In this document: positions 47,055-59,135 of the stretch, in pieces
How the letters are laid out: each line of letters opens with the position of its first letter
Position numbering within the stretch: position 1 is the first letter of the stretch
DNA from: Crocodylus rhombifer
Lineage: Eukaryota; Chordata; Crocodylia; Crocodylidae
Assembly: GCA_038503035.1 (NCBI GenBank)
Contig: JAVSML010025178.1
Coordinates: 352,149-416,148 of the forward strand
Direction of reading: 5' to 3'
DNA: 64,000 nucleotides
Position numbers and translations under genes: made by a program
The notes under the pieces: generated by a model
Databases searched by the model: none
What the model saw: only the letters and a program-made list of their open reading frames with translations
What the model was told of the DNA's origin: nothing

Positions 47055-47685
47055 TAGGGAGGTGCGAAGCTTCGGTCCCTGATTCAATTTGGTGGAGATT
47101 CAGCCCAATTCAGTGGCTGAATCTCCAAATCTGAATCGAATCAGAGGACCCGTTAATCTCTCCAAATCAAACTGAAACCTTCCAAATTGATTTGGGGAGA
47201 TTCAGAAAGATTCGGAGATTCATATATAGAGACAGCTTTAAATGTTTTTTCTGCGTACCTCTAGGTAGCAGAGGCTTGCGAGTGCTGCGACGCTGGGGCA
47301 GTGGGAGTGTCCCACAGAAGCACGGGGGGGGGGGGGCTCCCCAGCGCGCTTGGCAGCAGATCCAGAAGTACTTCTGGTTCACTTCCAGGTTCGCCGCCGA
47401 GCATGTGAAGGGCCCCCCACACTCCTGTGGGACGCTCCATGCGCCCCAGCATCGCAGCAATCACGAGCCGCACCTGCTACCTCAAGGTATTTAGAAAAAG
47501 CTTTTAAAGTTGTGTCTAGGTCCGAATCACTGATTCTCTAAATCAGCATCGAATCTTCAGATTCAGATTTGGTTGAATCGAATCAGGGACGGTGATCCGA
47601 ATCAACAAATCGAATCACTGTCCCTGATCTGGGCCGAATCCAAATCCAAATCCAAATCAAATAGGGCCCCCTTTGCACACCCCTA
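47055..47685. mobile_element. Non-autonomous hAT transposon with 8-bp target duplication
   Basis: The left terminus TAGGGAGGTGCGA and the complemented right terminus TAGGGGTGTGCAA agree at 10 of 13 positions and fit the hAT/Charlie consensus. The flanks CCAAGAAC (47047-47054) and CCAAGCAC (47686-47693) are an 8-bp target duplication with one mismatch, as expected for hAT. Long sub-terminal regions consist of repeated GAATC/GATTC words on both sides ('gaatcgaatcagggacggtg'), forming extended imperfect inverted repeats. The GC-rich middle holds a 13-G run (47324-47336) and 'ccagaagtacttctgg'. There is no transposase. It resembles elements I associate with crocodilians. Confidence 0.88.
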
Positions 47686-47693
47686 CCAAGCAC

Positions 47694-48480
47694 TTGTGAC
47701 ATTACTACACTTCTCAGGATTAGCCAGTTAAACCTTGAGCTCTGTCACTCCCCCATTTGAAGGACACAATCCCAGAGCTGAGATCTGTGTCCAAACCCTA
47801 GTCCAACCCTATTGTGAGTCTTCACCCACATCTCCATACCTCATGTGCAATGACTTGAAGGTTACTCCTATTTTCAGTCATAGTAGGTTAATATTCTATA
47901 ATTAAAATGATAAAAGATTAGAACTTTCAAGTCATCCCAGATCCATCAGATCTAGATCTCAGCTGGGCAATCCTCTAGCCTTCCATAGATCCCACCTCCC
48001 CACCACCCCAATCCTAATCTTAATCCTAAACTAAACATGTTTTGACCTTGCAGGGACCTGAGATCCGAATCTTCTGAGTTACAATCCTCTCCTTGAATTT
48101 TGTAGAAAATTCGTTTCCTCACCCTGTTCAGAGGCTGTCGCAGCTTGTTATTTCACTGCCTTTCCTCTTGCTTTTCTTTGGGTACATCTGCTAAATCAGT
48201 TTTCATCAGAAGAGGAGGAGGAGGAAGCAGTGAAGGAAGGAACCTGCATGAAGACAATAGAGTGATATTTCACCCCTATGGTATAGATCACAGTATTAAT
48301 TATTTAAAAGAAACCATTTGTCCTCTGGAAAGTTAAAAGCTTAACGTATTAACAAAAATCAATACTGAGTGTTCGAGAAAATTCTGTTCTGCTTTATGCT
48401 TTAAACTATCACTTGGAGACACACCACTGGGCTTCCCCTTTCTGCAGGTGTGCAGAGGCAGGACATTTAGCCTAGGGACA
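47694..48480. other. Unique DNA, no gene seen
   Basis: Nothing recognised apart from A/T-rich simple sequence. Confidence 0.5.
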
Positions 48481-49765
48481 GAAGTTACACAAGCTGGTTT
48501 ATGTGATCAGAAACCAGTTTAAACCTGTAACAGAACAGAAGTTCAGTGCATTTAAACCACTTTCAAAATGGCTGAAACTGGTTTAAGACAAACCTGGTTA
48601 GATGTAGTATCAGACTGAACTGATGGAGGCAGGGCCAGATGCTGGCCAGGCCAGCAGGCTGAGACAAAAGGGAGGGAGGGGGGAATAAACCCCTTTTCCC
48701 ACCTGCAAGGGATCCCAGCAAGAGTCTGTCAGCCAGGAGTGAAACAGCCCCTTCTGGCTTTTCCCCTGCTCCCCGCTTGAGCAGAGGGGCTGGGGGTAAC
48801 AAAACACCAGCCAGGCTAGCACGCTGAGGTGAAAAGGTGGGAAGGAGGTTTAAACCCTGCCTGCAACCTGCACAGGACTCCAGCTGGGGTCTGCCTGGCA
48901 GAGGTGAAATAGCCCCTGCCTGGCTTTCCCCCTGCTCTCCACTTGAGTGGAGGGAAGGGGGTATGGTCAGAGGCCAGACAGGTTGGCAGGCTGAGGCAGA
49001 GGGGAAGGAGGGGTGTTTAAACCCCTTCCCTGGTTCCAGACCACAGCCGGAGTGTGCCTTGGAGGCAGGGACAACCCCTGCCAGGCTTCTGCTCCACTGT
49101 TGCCTCTCAAAGGGGGGAGAGGGCATCCCTTGCTGGGGTTTTCTCCCTTATTGCAGAAGAGAGCAGGGGGGGCATGGGCATGGCCATGCCCCAGCCTGGG
49201 GCTGGCATCCTGAGGTGGGGAGGGGGTTTTCTCCCCACCTGAGTGTGCAAGCCCTGGGCCGGGGTGTGGCCACTAGAGCAAGTAGTGAGGGGGGAGGGCA
49301 AAAGCCTGGCAGGGGCTGCCCCATCCCCAGGCAAACCCCAGTTGGGATCTGGGGCCAGGGAGGGTGTCTAAACCCCTTCCCTCCCTGCTTCAGCCTGTGA
49401 GCCCATACCTAGGGTGTGGCTACACCCCGTCCCCTCCCCACCCCCACTTTCCAGTCAACCAGGGACCAGAGGGCAGGGGCTGGCAGGGGCTGCCCCCTTC
49501 CTCCTCTGAGGCAAGCCCCGACTGTGATCCCATACAGCCCTCTTCTCTCAAGCAGGGACTGGGGAAAGCCTCAGAGGGCTTCTTTCCTCCCTTCCCTTTG
49601 GCAGTGACTGGGAAGTGCACTCTAGCACCCCCCAGCTTCTGGCCTGAGCTGCTGAAGGCACGTGGCTGCATTTCCCAAATCAGAAGTGAATGTCTGCTCA
49701 TTTGCTTCCCAGTTCAATCTACGCAGTTTAGACTAACCTGCAAAGATTTAATCAGTTCAGCCTCT
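48481..49765. mobile_element. Non-autonomous DNA transposon built on a GC-rich tandem array
   Basis: Left sub-terminal region: 'aagctggtttatgtgatcag', 'aaaccagtttaaacctgtaac' and 'aaaatggctgaaactggttta'. A perfect 10-bp inverted pair CTGAACTGAT (48615-48624) and ATCAGTTCAG (49751-49760) brackets the GC-rich centre. The style resembles crocodilian hAT-like elements with internal tandem repeats. Exact termini and target duplication could not be fixed. Frames of 187 and 147 codons inside are by-products of the GC-rich repeats. Confidence 0.55.
48640..49640. repeat. Degenerate GC-rich tandem array, ~150-205-bp units
   Basis: Successive units restart at about 48687, 48850, 49017, 49222 and 49371. 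Most begin with 'taaacccctt(c/t)cc', followed by 'agc.ggggtctgcctggcag', 'gaaatagcccctgcctggct' and 'ccctgct.tccacttgag'. Unit lengths vary because of indels. Confidence 0.75.
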
Positions 49766-50663
49766 GGCTTTTTAATGTCTGTACTTAGCCCTAGACATAA
49801 GAGATGAAAGTGTTTGCTTCCATTTATTTTCCTGATTGTTCTGTTTCAGATGCTGTTAGTATATTCACATGGCTATCTGGCTTTGGGAACAGACCAAGGT
49901 CTAAGAGTTTAGGTTAAATATGGCCGGTGTTACACTTGGGGTAGGAGACAGAAAGGGTATGTTAATAATAATGGCCCAGATTTACAGCTCTATTTACTAT
50001 AGAATTTTATCATTTCTATTTGTACAAATTTGGCCTTACAAGCAACAAAAAATAAATAAAGAGAAGCTTCCATCAGTGGATCTCAAGAATTTCAACAAAT
50101 GCTAATGGATTCATTACTTTAGCCCTACCATAAGACTAGTTAAGAGTATTGTCCAAATGACAGAAGAAGTCACTACATGCATGGAAGTACTGGCTGTGGC
50201 TGAAGGTCTCAAAACCAATCGGCAACAGAGCCAGAAAGAACTCTCCTGACTCACCATGCAGTGCTTCTGCCATGAAAACATCCCTCCTTCCTTCTCAATA
50301 GCCACCAGTACTTTGACAGAACTCTAGGAATCTGGCATTCTGAATTATTTGTCTTGGAAAATATCCACTAGCAAGAGTGATTCTTTGGAAAGACATTGCA
50401 AATCTAAAAAGCTACTAGCTGAAACCATGAAATGACCCTCTCCACGCAAAAGGTGACTCTTCCAGTAACACATGTTTTTTTTTAAATTTCCTGGAAGCCC
50501 CAGTTTTCAGTAAAGAGTGAGTTCTTCTGAAGTTGTGAGCCTATTCAGTTTAACTCAGATGTTCTTAAGAATCCTTTACTGATGAGTCTTAATGTTTTCA
50601 TACTTCAGATTGTAACTATCTACCAAGTAAAGTGGCCTAGCAAAGCATCTTTAAAGCTTGTAG
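49766..50663. other. Unique DNA, no gene seen
   Basis: Nothing recognised. Confidence 0.5.
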
Positions 50664-50671
50664 CCATAATG

Positions 50672-50858
50672 CAGGGGTGTGCAAAATGCAGCCCCCAGGC
50701 CAAACGTGGCCCGCCAGGCGATTCTATCTGGCCCACGGGGCACCTAAAAAATTTAGAAAATTAATATTTATCTGCCCCTGGCTGCCTGTCATGTGGCCCT
50801 TGATGGCTTGCCAAAATTCAGTAAGCAGTCCTCCACCTGAAATAATTGCCTGCCCCTG
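50672..50858. mobile_element. Short non-autonomous hAT transposon with perfect 8-bp target duplication
   Basis: The termini are CAGGGGTGTGCAA and (complemented) CAGGGGCAGGCAA. The flanks CCATAATG (50664-50671) and CCATAATG (50859-50866) are identical, the hallmark of hAT insertion. Internal 'gccaaacgtggcccgccagg' and 'gattctatctggcccac' are shared with the right end of the element at 32.6-33.6 kb, and the right end with that element's left end. This copy is therefore an internal-deletion derivative (187 against about 960 bp) in the opposite orientation. Confidence 0.92.
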
Positions 50859-51006
50859 CCATAATGGGTGCTGAAAGCTTTTCTGATGGAGGACTCCTTT
50901 AAGATGAAACTGTGACCACTACCAAAAACATCATGGACATCTCCCTTGATATTGTTTGGCAACCAAAAACAGGAGACTGAGGGAAGCTGAGAATTAGCCT
51001 GTTGCA

Positions 51007-51048
51007 CGCACTCACTCACTCACTCACACACACACACACACACACACT
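51007..51048. repeat. (CACT)n(CA)n microsatellite
   Basis: Four CACT units lead into about 12 CA units. Confidence 0.95.
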
Positions 51049-51431
51049 ATTATGGGACAGAGACCTTGGTTCTTTTTGTGGTTCTAACACTGAGGGAGAA
51101 TTTTCAGTGATGGATGTGGGTGTTGGCCAGGCCATTGCATTGGTAGTCACAACTGTATATAGTGTTGGTTTAGCATTGTGGGTCTGCTTACTTTAATTCA
51201 GTCTCAAAGGGAGCCAGCCTCTCAAGAAGGTCCACATCCTCTCCTTTAAAAAAGTTACCAAGATCCACATAATTAGGTTCCCTCACAGAAAAAAAATAAT
51301 GATAATTATTTACATAAATAAATCCTCTCCCCATCAGAAGCCTGGGAAGAACATTGTTGGGGTGCGTGGCAGACCAATATGTGCTGTTGCACCTGTGGAA
51401 ACTCAGAAGCCATGCATCACATGACACTTCC

Positions 51432-51520
51432 TAACCCCTCTTGGGTCAGGTCCACTTTACTGACGGGAAACAGAGGCTAAGCGACAAGTTGAAGGTTACA
51501 AAAAGATACTGTCTGAGCTA
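51432..51520 (-). repeat. MIR-type SINE fragment
   Basis: 'ctttactgacgggaaacagag' and 'gctaagcgacaagttgaagg' match the reverse complement of the MIR end. Confidence 0.4.
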
Positions 51521-52668
51521 AAAAAAACTTAAAAGCCCTGTTTTATACTCCTTCACTCAAAGCAGACTATGCTCCTTCCATTTCACCTTGGCTTTCAGCC
51601 ATTGGTTATTTCTGCTATTTCATCTGTCTATGATTTTAAGTAATTCTGTAAGGTATTTGTAGTCCCTTTAACTGGGATAAAGTAGATGTGGAAAGAGCCA
51701 ACTCATGTATTTCCTTCCCATCACCCTCTACCAGTTTAAGATCATACCATATATTCCCCACTACTTCCTCCTTCCCCCTTTTGAATGACTTGGCAATGAG
51801 AGACTTCACTATTTAGTTTAGAAAGCTATTTTGTTCGTAATAGTTCTTGCTGGTATATTGGAAAGCATCTCTGCTGGCATTCTCGAATGGAGACACTTAG
51901 CTCTGATTTTTTGTTCTATACTCTATGCTAGATCTTGTCATTTAAACCCACCCCCCAAGTTGACGCACAGCAAAGGAGCCTCGGGGCACATGTCTAGACT
52001 AATCGCTGGAAAAGCTAGTACAAACCTGGGTAAATTTATTCCTACAAGAGAAATATATGGCAGCTGCTTGTGGTGCTGCAGTTGGGGGCACTCAAGAAAA
52101 TGGGGAAGAACAATCTGTATGCACATAACAATAGCACAGACCTTAGTTGCAGCTGTACAGTCTCTCTCAGTCAGCCAGTGCAGTCTGCTAACTGCTGGCA
52201 TAAATATAGTAACAGACTTGCACATATAGCAGGCCACAGCGACTGTTTAATTTTAGAAATCAAAACTATCGAGTGATTAAGTTAGTCATCCTTCCTCAAT
52301 TCAGGACCAATACAACCAGTACCAGAGGCAGTGGTCACAACCACTGTGGTTTGTGTGCGAGTGTGCCTGTGTGTAAGCAGTGACTGTCAGACACTGCTGC
52401 ACTTTCCCCAGTGTAGCTCTTCAGACAAAAGTAGAATTCCTAAAAGGTACCTTAAATAGCAAATATGTGCTGGGGCGAGGGTGGGGGGAGGAAAGAGCAT
52501 GTACGAGCATATACTACGGTATGCCACTGTGAGAACATGTGTTTGATATTTGTGGGAGGAGAGTTTCTGATAGGAATTAGTTTTCAAGATCAGGGATTAG
52601 CCATATTCTGCACTGGGAAAGTTGTTAGGATTCTGAGGTTGGAACTTTATTAGAAAATGTTAAAAATT

Positions 52669-53152
52669 GCTCGCCTATATATGTGCTTGCAGGTGTGTGT
52701 GTGGGGGGGAGAGTTTTAATTAGAGAGATTCCCAGACAGCCACTCTAATTAAAATGGCTCAGTGTCATGTGTATTAAGCTGCCCCCCACCACCTGTGTTT
52801 CACAAAGCCATGGAAGTGCTTTAAGTAAAGTTCAACTGATGAGATTTGGTTAAATGCCCCGGCAGCCATTTTGAAATGCAGAAGGGCTCAATACATGTGA
52901 CACTGACCATAGGTGACTGGTAGAGAGGCACAGGGGTAGGGCACATGCCCCCAGACAGGGCCGTCCCTGCCGCTGACGCCACCAGCGGCATCTGCAGATG
53001 CTCACCAGCTCCATCCCTGCCGCCGCCAGCTTCTGCAGAGACTCAGGAGGCACCAGTGCCCATGGTGGGGCAACATTAGAGCATTCTAATTAGAGCATGG
53101 AACAGACTTGATTGAGTCTGCTCTGACATGTTGGAGCACGTCTACAGGCAGC
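52669..53152. mobile_element. Palindromic MITE, copy 2, with internal insertion
   Basis: Same family as 2180-2453. The left end is 'gcctatatatgtgcttgcag'. The right end 'gagcacgtctacaggcagcc' mirrors it. The first stem survives in part ('ttttaattagaga' with 'ctctaattaaaa'), and 'ctttaagtaaagttc' and 'ggttaaatgcc' mark the decayed second stem. Relative to copy 1 it carries an extra GC-rich segment at about 52907-53062, which accounts for its greater length (484 against 274 bp). Confidence 0.7.
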
Positions 53153-55370
53153 CATTGTGCTTATTCACATGGTTTTGTACTGTTGCAAGACAATATAGGA
53201 TCCCATACTTGGTAGCCACATAGGCATGTAGTTGGCATATGTTGGCATAATCTAAAACACGTTGCGAGTCATGCCGGCTATGTTAGCCTGGAATAAAGAA
53301 GCTCTGATAACATGTTATGACAGGAAGAGCGGTAAGACCCCAGGCCATGGTAACTGCATCAGTATATAGCTGTAAGACAGTAAGACATTCTAGACAACGG
53401 TTTTAGTATGTGGTGTACAATTGATGGGGCGGAAATTATCAAAGACATTAACGATCTTTGTAGGTCTTGTGTTGTTTGTGTGGGGGGCGGGAAAGCATTC
53501 AGTTTATCCCCTTACTATCAGTTCTGGTGGGTGGGCTCAGCTGACTGCCTTCGCAGGCCATCGCTGGTATGATGTGCTTGACACAGATGTCTTCTGACCA
53601 TCAAATGGTACTGGATACACTGCAGGCTCACAAGATGCTGTCCTCGCTCAGGTCCTACGCTTCAAGTGCGTCAATGATACCTGCACAGTTGTATCATACC
53701 CCTTCGACACCAGGGTATCAGCTAATGGCCTGTATTTTGACAGCTTTCACTCCCAGGCTTTGCAGGACAGGCAAAGAGAGAGCCATGTGGCATTGACCAC
53801 TGCACTAATCCTAACCAAGTCATCTCTAGCAGCAGCCAATCCAGTTCTACTGTACTGTGCTAAAAGAGCCTTAACCTCTGAAAGCAATACATATTCAAAT
53901 GAATACAATACAATGGTTCCAGAAGTACAATGACTTTGTGACTTTGGAAGCCTCAGCTTGGCTCCTTGCAAATATTCACCAACATTACGAGGCCACAACA
54001 TGATTCATAGTTTCTTTTCAGGAGATATTTAGGGCTGGTTGAAATATCTGAGAGCACTGCAGGTCTGGATTGAGGTGGAGATGGGAGTGGAGCTCCATTG
54101 CCAGAACAGTCATGAATCTAAGGCTGCAGTACTAGATGGGTTGTGGCAAGGACTGAGATAGATTTTGTGTTTAGATGCTACTCAGATCCTGACTACAATA
54201 CCCCACTGGCAGCTCATTTAGTTTTTCTGTACTAAATGAGGGTTGTTTTAATGGTAGCATCTTGCACACTTACAACAGAGACCTCGCTGCCTCAAAGAGA
54301 AAACAGTTTGCTTCACAGAGCTCATTGCTTATCCTCAGAAGCAGCACCAGTTGCATCAGGAGGGCTGAAAAACCTATCAGTATCTTTCCCTTCCAGTGAA
54401 AACCAGTGAAGGAAAAAAGCAAACAAGTCATGGAGGGATTTTCTGTTTCTCTAGACAAACACGCTAAGAGCAGTTCAAAAGAGGCTAATTAAATTCCAAA
54501 ATCCCTGTGCAAATACATTAATAATGATTTTGAAATGAGCAGTTAACCAAGGAAGTTTTCAAGGTGGGAAACGTTTGATATAGAAGTATGAGAGAAAGGG
54601 GGAAGAGGGGGGAGGAAGAGCTGTACAGCATGGACATACACAAGAGAAAGGCTTTCACCGTGTATCCACTGCATGCAGGTGTACAAGCATGGGTGCACAA
54701 TACTTCTGTCAGAGGCAGCAGAGAAAAGATATTGCCTTACTACTTACTGTTGAGAAGACAAGCACAGCAGAAATGCTAGAGCTGCAGAGTGAGTGGTCAT
54801 TACAAGGTCCCTGATTTGTCAAAATGACTCTCACAGATTTAGAGATCAGTTTAGCTACCAACAGAACCAGGACTAAGCAGTTAGTACCAGCATGGTGCGG
54901 AAATTTCTACAAGCTGAACTAACTCCCTCTTCACCTACAACTACAAGAACAACTGGCACAGTCTTCAACAGAAACGTAACAGGTAAATGTGAAGCAGGAT
55001 TACTCAATAACTGTCTAGACCTTTATGCTGGATGCTTCATACCTCTGCACCTTCTGATACAATTAAAATGGGTCTAAAATGCTTCTCTTCTGACCTGACC
55101 AGAGAATCAGGCACTTGTACATGATGCATGCTGGACTTGCAGCAAATCTGTGAGGAATAAATCATATGTACATGGGGAGGGGGGGAAAGCAATTTTAGTT
55201 AATTATACGTTCCCCACTACCACAGTATCTGGGCACCACACAACCTGAAATGCATACCCATGTTTGGACCACATGCTTACCATGTTCAGCAGAAGTACTG
55301 CCAAACAGGCACTGTTCCACTTTGTGTGGGTTAGCCTCCTGAAGGGAAGGTATTGAAAGTGCAGCAAAGG
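53153..55370. other. Unique DNA, no gene seen
   Basis: A perfect 10-bp stem (54213-54222 with 54231-54240, 8-nt loop) is the only structure. Frames of 60-84 codons lack domains. Confidence 0.5.
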
Positions 55371-55371
55371 C

Positions 55372-55505
55372 AATACTATCATCCCAACTGCAAAAATGGA
55401 GAACTGAGGTACAGAGAAAATAAGTGATCTATCCCCAGGAGACTGTGGCAGAGCTAGGGATTGGACCCATGTCTCAGAAGCTGTTGGCTACACCCTAAAC
55501 AGCAG
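55372..55505 (-). repeat. MIR-type SINE
   Basis: Plus-strand 'aaaaatggagaactgaggtac', 'aataagtgatctatcccc', 'gtggcagagctagggattgg' and 'acccatgtctcagaagctg' is the reverse complement of MIR. Confidence 0.6.
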
Positions 55506-57720
55506 GGCATCTTCTCTCAAGCAGCTCGCTCACTGCTCATGTCCTTGTTCTCTCTCAGCATTATCTGATGCGGATGAATTTGAATTATTTCTTCAAGTAA
55601 GACTTTGAGACACCAATTAATGTACTCACTGAAAATCCCAATGTATCCCAGAGGGTATATTGACCCCTTTACTTTTAAGGCCCATCATTTTATATATATA
55701 AAAAAATCAAGGTTTGCTTGGGGGGGGGGTCATAAGGTATATTTTCTACAACTTTATTGTTGCTGAATACCTATGAAAGTATCTTCTTCCAAAGAAATTA
55801 CATGATTTGTGTTTTGCTCATAAATCCTTACTGCATTTCACCATGCATGAAAGTTATTTTGACAGTTACTTTTCTCCAATCTTCTGGTACCGCTATCAAC
55901 AAGAGTGGTCAATGGTTTAAATTTGTTAGCTGATTTCTTTAACTCCCTAGCAGACTATTTATCCCAACAGCTTGGGCTTTTTGTGTGCATAATTAAAGAT
56001 GTCTCTTAGTATTCTCATATTCTCAATCAGTTGCTTTCTGTTGGAAAGAATAGCTTCAGGCTGACTTCTCTAATTGAAATCTCTGTTTTCTGGATCATAA
56101 AACTGTCTTCTACATAACTTAAGATCTTCTTTGATGATGCATGAGAGGCTATATTTGTTATTCAACAGATATCCAAGACGGTTAAAATCCGGCATTAGTA
56201 TAAGATCTTGTAGTTTCAAATATGAGAGTCCATCTAGAAATTGTTACAGTGACCACATTATTTGTAAGATACTGAAAAATGGGAATTAGTAACAGAAAAA
56301 CAAAATATGATCAAGGACCTTTGCTGCAGGAAAATTTAGGAGAAAAGATTAAAAAGGAAGAAAGCAGCTCAGCTTAGTTGAATAAAGGTGTGCTAACAAT
56401 AAAGATGCAAGCACGAAGAGAGAGAATTTTTTATGGCTGTCCAAAAAGTTACCAAGGCAAGCTTCCTGGTAGTGAAATGCATTATGCTGTGGTGTATTCT
56501 TCCAAGGGAAATGATGGAAATCCTCTGGAGCACATAAACACAAGCCAGGACAAACAGCAGGTATAAGGTCTCCAGTGTGATCTGAGGTGTGACAGCAACA
56601 TACTTTTAACAGAGCTAACTTGGGTTGTAATGGCAATGAAGACATAGCAACATACACTTCAGTTCAGGTGAGTGTCCAGGTAAATAGCATGGTCCCAAGT
56701 GGGTGGTCTTATACAGTCCATTCTGAAGCCTATGCCATTACCCCCCTTCAGTGAAACAAAAAGCCATAATAAAAACAGGCTAGAGTAGAATATCTAAAAA
56801 CATTCAATGCCTTCAGGACCAGGGTGATAAATACACCTAAATAGTCTGAACTCAAGCTGGTTTACTTGGTGGAGTACTGGTTTTGAATGTGGCCAACTAG
56901 GACTGACTAGGAGGGTCCTGCTGTACCAGGGTTTAGAGACGCTCAACAGAAAGGGCCTGGTTGTTTCATGGAAATTTCATCAGTAACGTGGGGTGGTCAG
57001 GAGAGGTCCATGACACCAGGAACTTTGGAAGGTCTGTCACTGAAGAAAACAGTCCAAATGAAACTTTTGCACTCTTGATCTCTCGTGCCATAGATGATGT
57101 TGCCATTCTTACTCTCCTCTTAGGGAAGATTCCTCAAATAGGAGAAAGGAACTATTTGACTATACCTTGAGTAGCTGTAGAATGATGCATGGGCATGACT
57201 AATGGAGGATCTTGACAACAGTACTGATAATATCCACCTCTTCTGACAGATGTTTGCTGGGTATTATACAAGTGCTCTGAGAGCAAGGGAGGCATTCCTT
57301 GCTAATGGATGGGAGCAGGAGTTATGCACATTTGGTGAATATTTTGAACAGCCCAGTTAGAAGTCTCTATGAAATGATGCATCACTCAGGAACACAGAAT
57401 AAACAATGCACTGGGCTCAAATGTCAGAACTAAGGGCACCTGTGTAGTATATGCTTTTTTACAAAGCATTTATCAAGTTTATTCCACACACAGTCTTGTG
57501 AACATGTGCTAGTTCAAAGATTAATTCTGCTTGATCTACGCACTTTATCACATATGCTGTTTTACCACAACTTCCATGTGGCTGGTGATCCAGCCCTGTC
57601 TCATACTGCTTGTTTTAACACTGGGACAGATATTTGGATAGAGATTCTGTATATTTCAATGAAAGGTCCAAAAATGATTAAACCAAAAGCGTTCTCAGAC
57701 TTTTTAAAAATCAGAATCTA
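55505..57720. other. Unique DNA, no gene seen
   Basis: A 102-codon minus-strand frame (56349-56657) has no known domain. A G-run lies at 55721-55730. Confidence 0.5.
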
Positions 57721-57724
57721 AGAA

Positions 57725-59135
57725 TGCACCATTAGCAGCGGCAGTAGCGACCCCTCATGAACAAGGATGATCACTCCCACAGGTCAAGTAAAGGGTTGTA
57801 AATTAGTTTGTTGATGGCTAAGAAGGCTGATTCTACAGCTGCTGCACCTCTTGCAAACACCACAGATGGTGGTTAAAGGCAGGGTTGGGCCAGAGATTTC
57901 TTGGTCTCATTTCCCTTCCTTCCATTTCTGTCATTTTTCTACCTTCAGGGCCAGATGGTTTTCCTCAAAGTAAGATGCATCTTCTCTCACAAGGTGTCAC
58001 CATATAGCCCTGTCCACCACCCAATTTGCGGTGTCAGTGCCACACTTCCTAATGTTCACCTTGACAGTGTCCTTGAAGCATTTCCTCTGGCCCCGTGTGT
58101 CCTCTGTCCTTGGCTAAGTTGGGAGTATAGCAGTTGTTCTAGTAAACATGCATCAGGCATGTGCGGTGCCCTGTCCACTGGAGCTGATATTGAATAATCA
58201 ATGCTCCCATGCTGGTAGCATCAGTGAGGACATTGGCGTTTGTGCAATGATCCTCCCACTTTATGCCAAGAATCTTCCATAGGTAGCGTTAGCGAAGGCA
58301 TTCCAGGCTTTTCAGACCTGTAGGTCACCCAACCTTCACAGCCATAGAGAAGTATTGGCATTACCACAGCTTTATCTATAGTCTGAGCTTTGTTCAAGTC
58401 CTGATGCCATGATTGTTGAGCATGTGATAATTCAGTCTTCCAAAGACAGAGCTGGCACATTGGATCCTGTACTGGATATCATTAATATTAGCCTTCTTTG
58501 GGAAATGGCTGCCAAGATGTGCAGTGTTCAACATTCTCCAGTTCCTGCCCATCAATGAGCATCTTTGCCAGGAAAGTTAACTGGCCTGGAGCAGGCTGGT
58601 GAAGCACCTTTGTTTTTCCAATGTTAAGGGTCAGTCTCAGGCACTGGTATGCTTGAAAGAAGCAATTAAGGGACATTTGTAGGTCCTCCTCCATATGTGC
58701 AATGAAAGCACAACCATCAGCTTACTGAAGTTCCACAATCAAAGCTGACTAACTTTGGTTTTGGCACAGAGACAGGAGAGATGGAAAAGGTTCCTGTCCA
58801 TCCTGTACTTAATGCCAATACCATGTGGCAGATGGTCACAGATGAGCATCTTGATGACCACAAGAAACATAAATTAATATTGGTGCAATCATGCATCCCT
58901 GCTTGATGCCAGTTTGAATGCCAAAGGGTTCTGTAGTGAAGCCATTACATAGGATGGAGGAAGTAATCTGGTTACGAAGGAGTCTTAGGATGGGGATATA
59001 TTTCCCTGGTTAGCCAAACTTCAATAGGATCTTCCATAGAGCCTCATGGTTAACAGAGTCAACGGCTTTGATCAAACAAAGGCCATATACAGTTCCTGGT
59101 ATTGTTCTCAGCATTTTTCCTGGATCTGTCAATAG
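57725..59135 (-). mobile_element. Decayed LINE of 'endonuclease-reverse transcriptase' (RTE/jockey-like) type
   Basis: Reading from 59135 downward, translation fragments in shifting frames follow the order of a non-LTR reverse transcriptase. They are an '(AF)..AVDSVNHEALWKILLKFG' palm segment, 'EPFGIQTGIKQGCMIAPIL' (about 58890-58945), 'MDRNLFHLS' and 'KTK', and then the catalytic loop position reading stop-ADG where YADD is expected (about 58715-58735). Next come 'LTLNIGKTKVLHQPAPGQL' and 'IDGQELENVEH' (frame 58694-58488), 'KAVVMPILLYGCEGWVTYR' (frame 58460-58221), then 'ILGIKWEDHCTNANVLTDA' in another frame. At the end (about 57830-57870) 'CGVCKRCSSCRISLLSHQ' is a degenerate C-terminal zinc-finger motif. 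The lineage is distinct from the CR1/L3 copies here. Exact clade is uncertain. Endonuclease is absent and multiple lesions make it inactive. Confidence 0.85.

Larger units (their letters stand above)
50867..52665. other. Unique DNA, no gene seen
   Basis: Contains the CACT/CA microsatellite and one MIR fragment (listed). Opposing frames at 51831-52237 (132 and 99 codons) have no domain. Confidence 0.5.

Noticed and set aside
48563..49807. Overlapping frames of 147 and 187 codons on both strands
   Set aside because: They lie in the GC-rich tandem array, stay open because stops are rare in that composition, and change frame between units.
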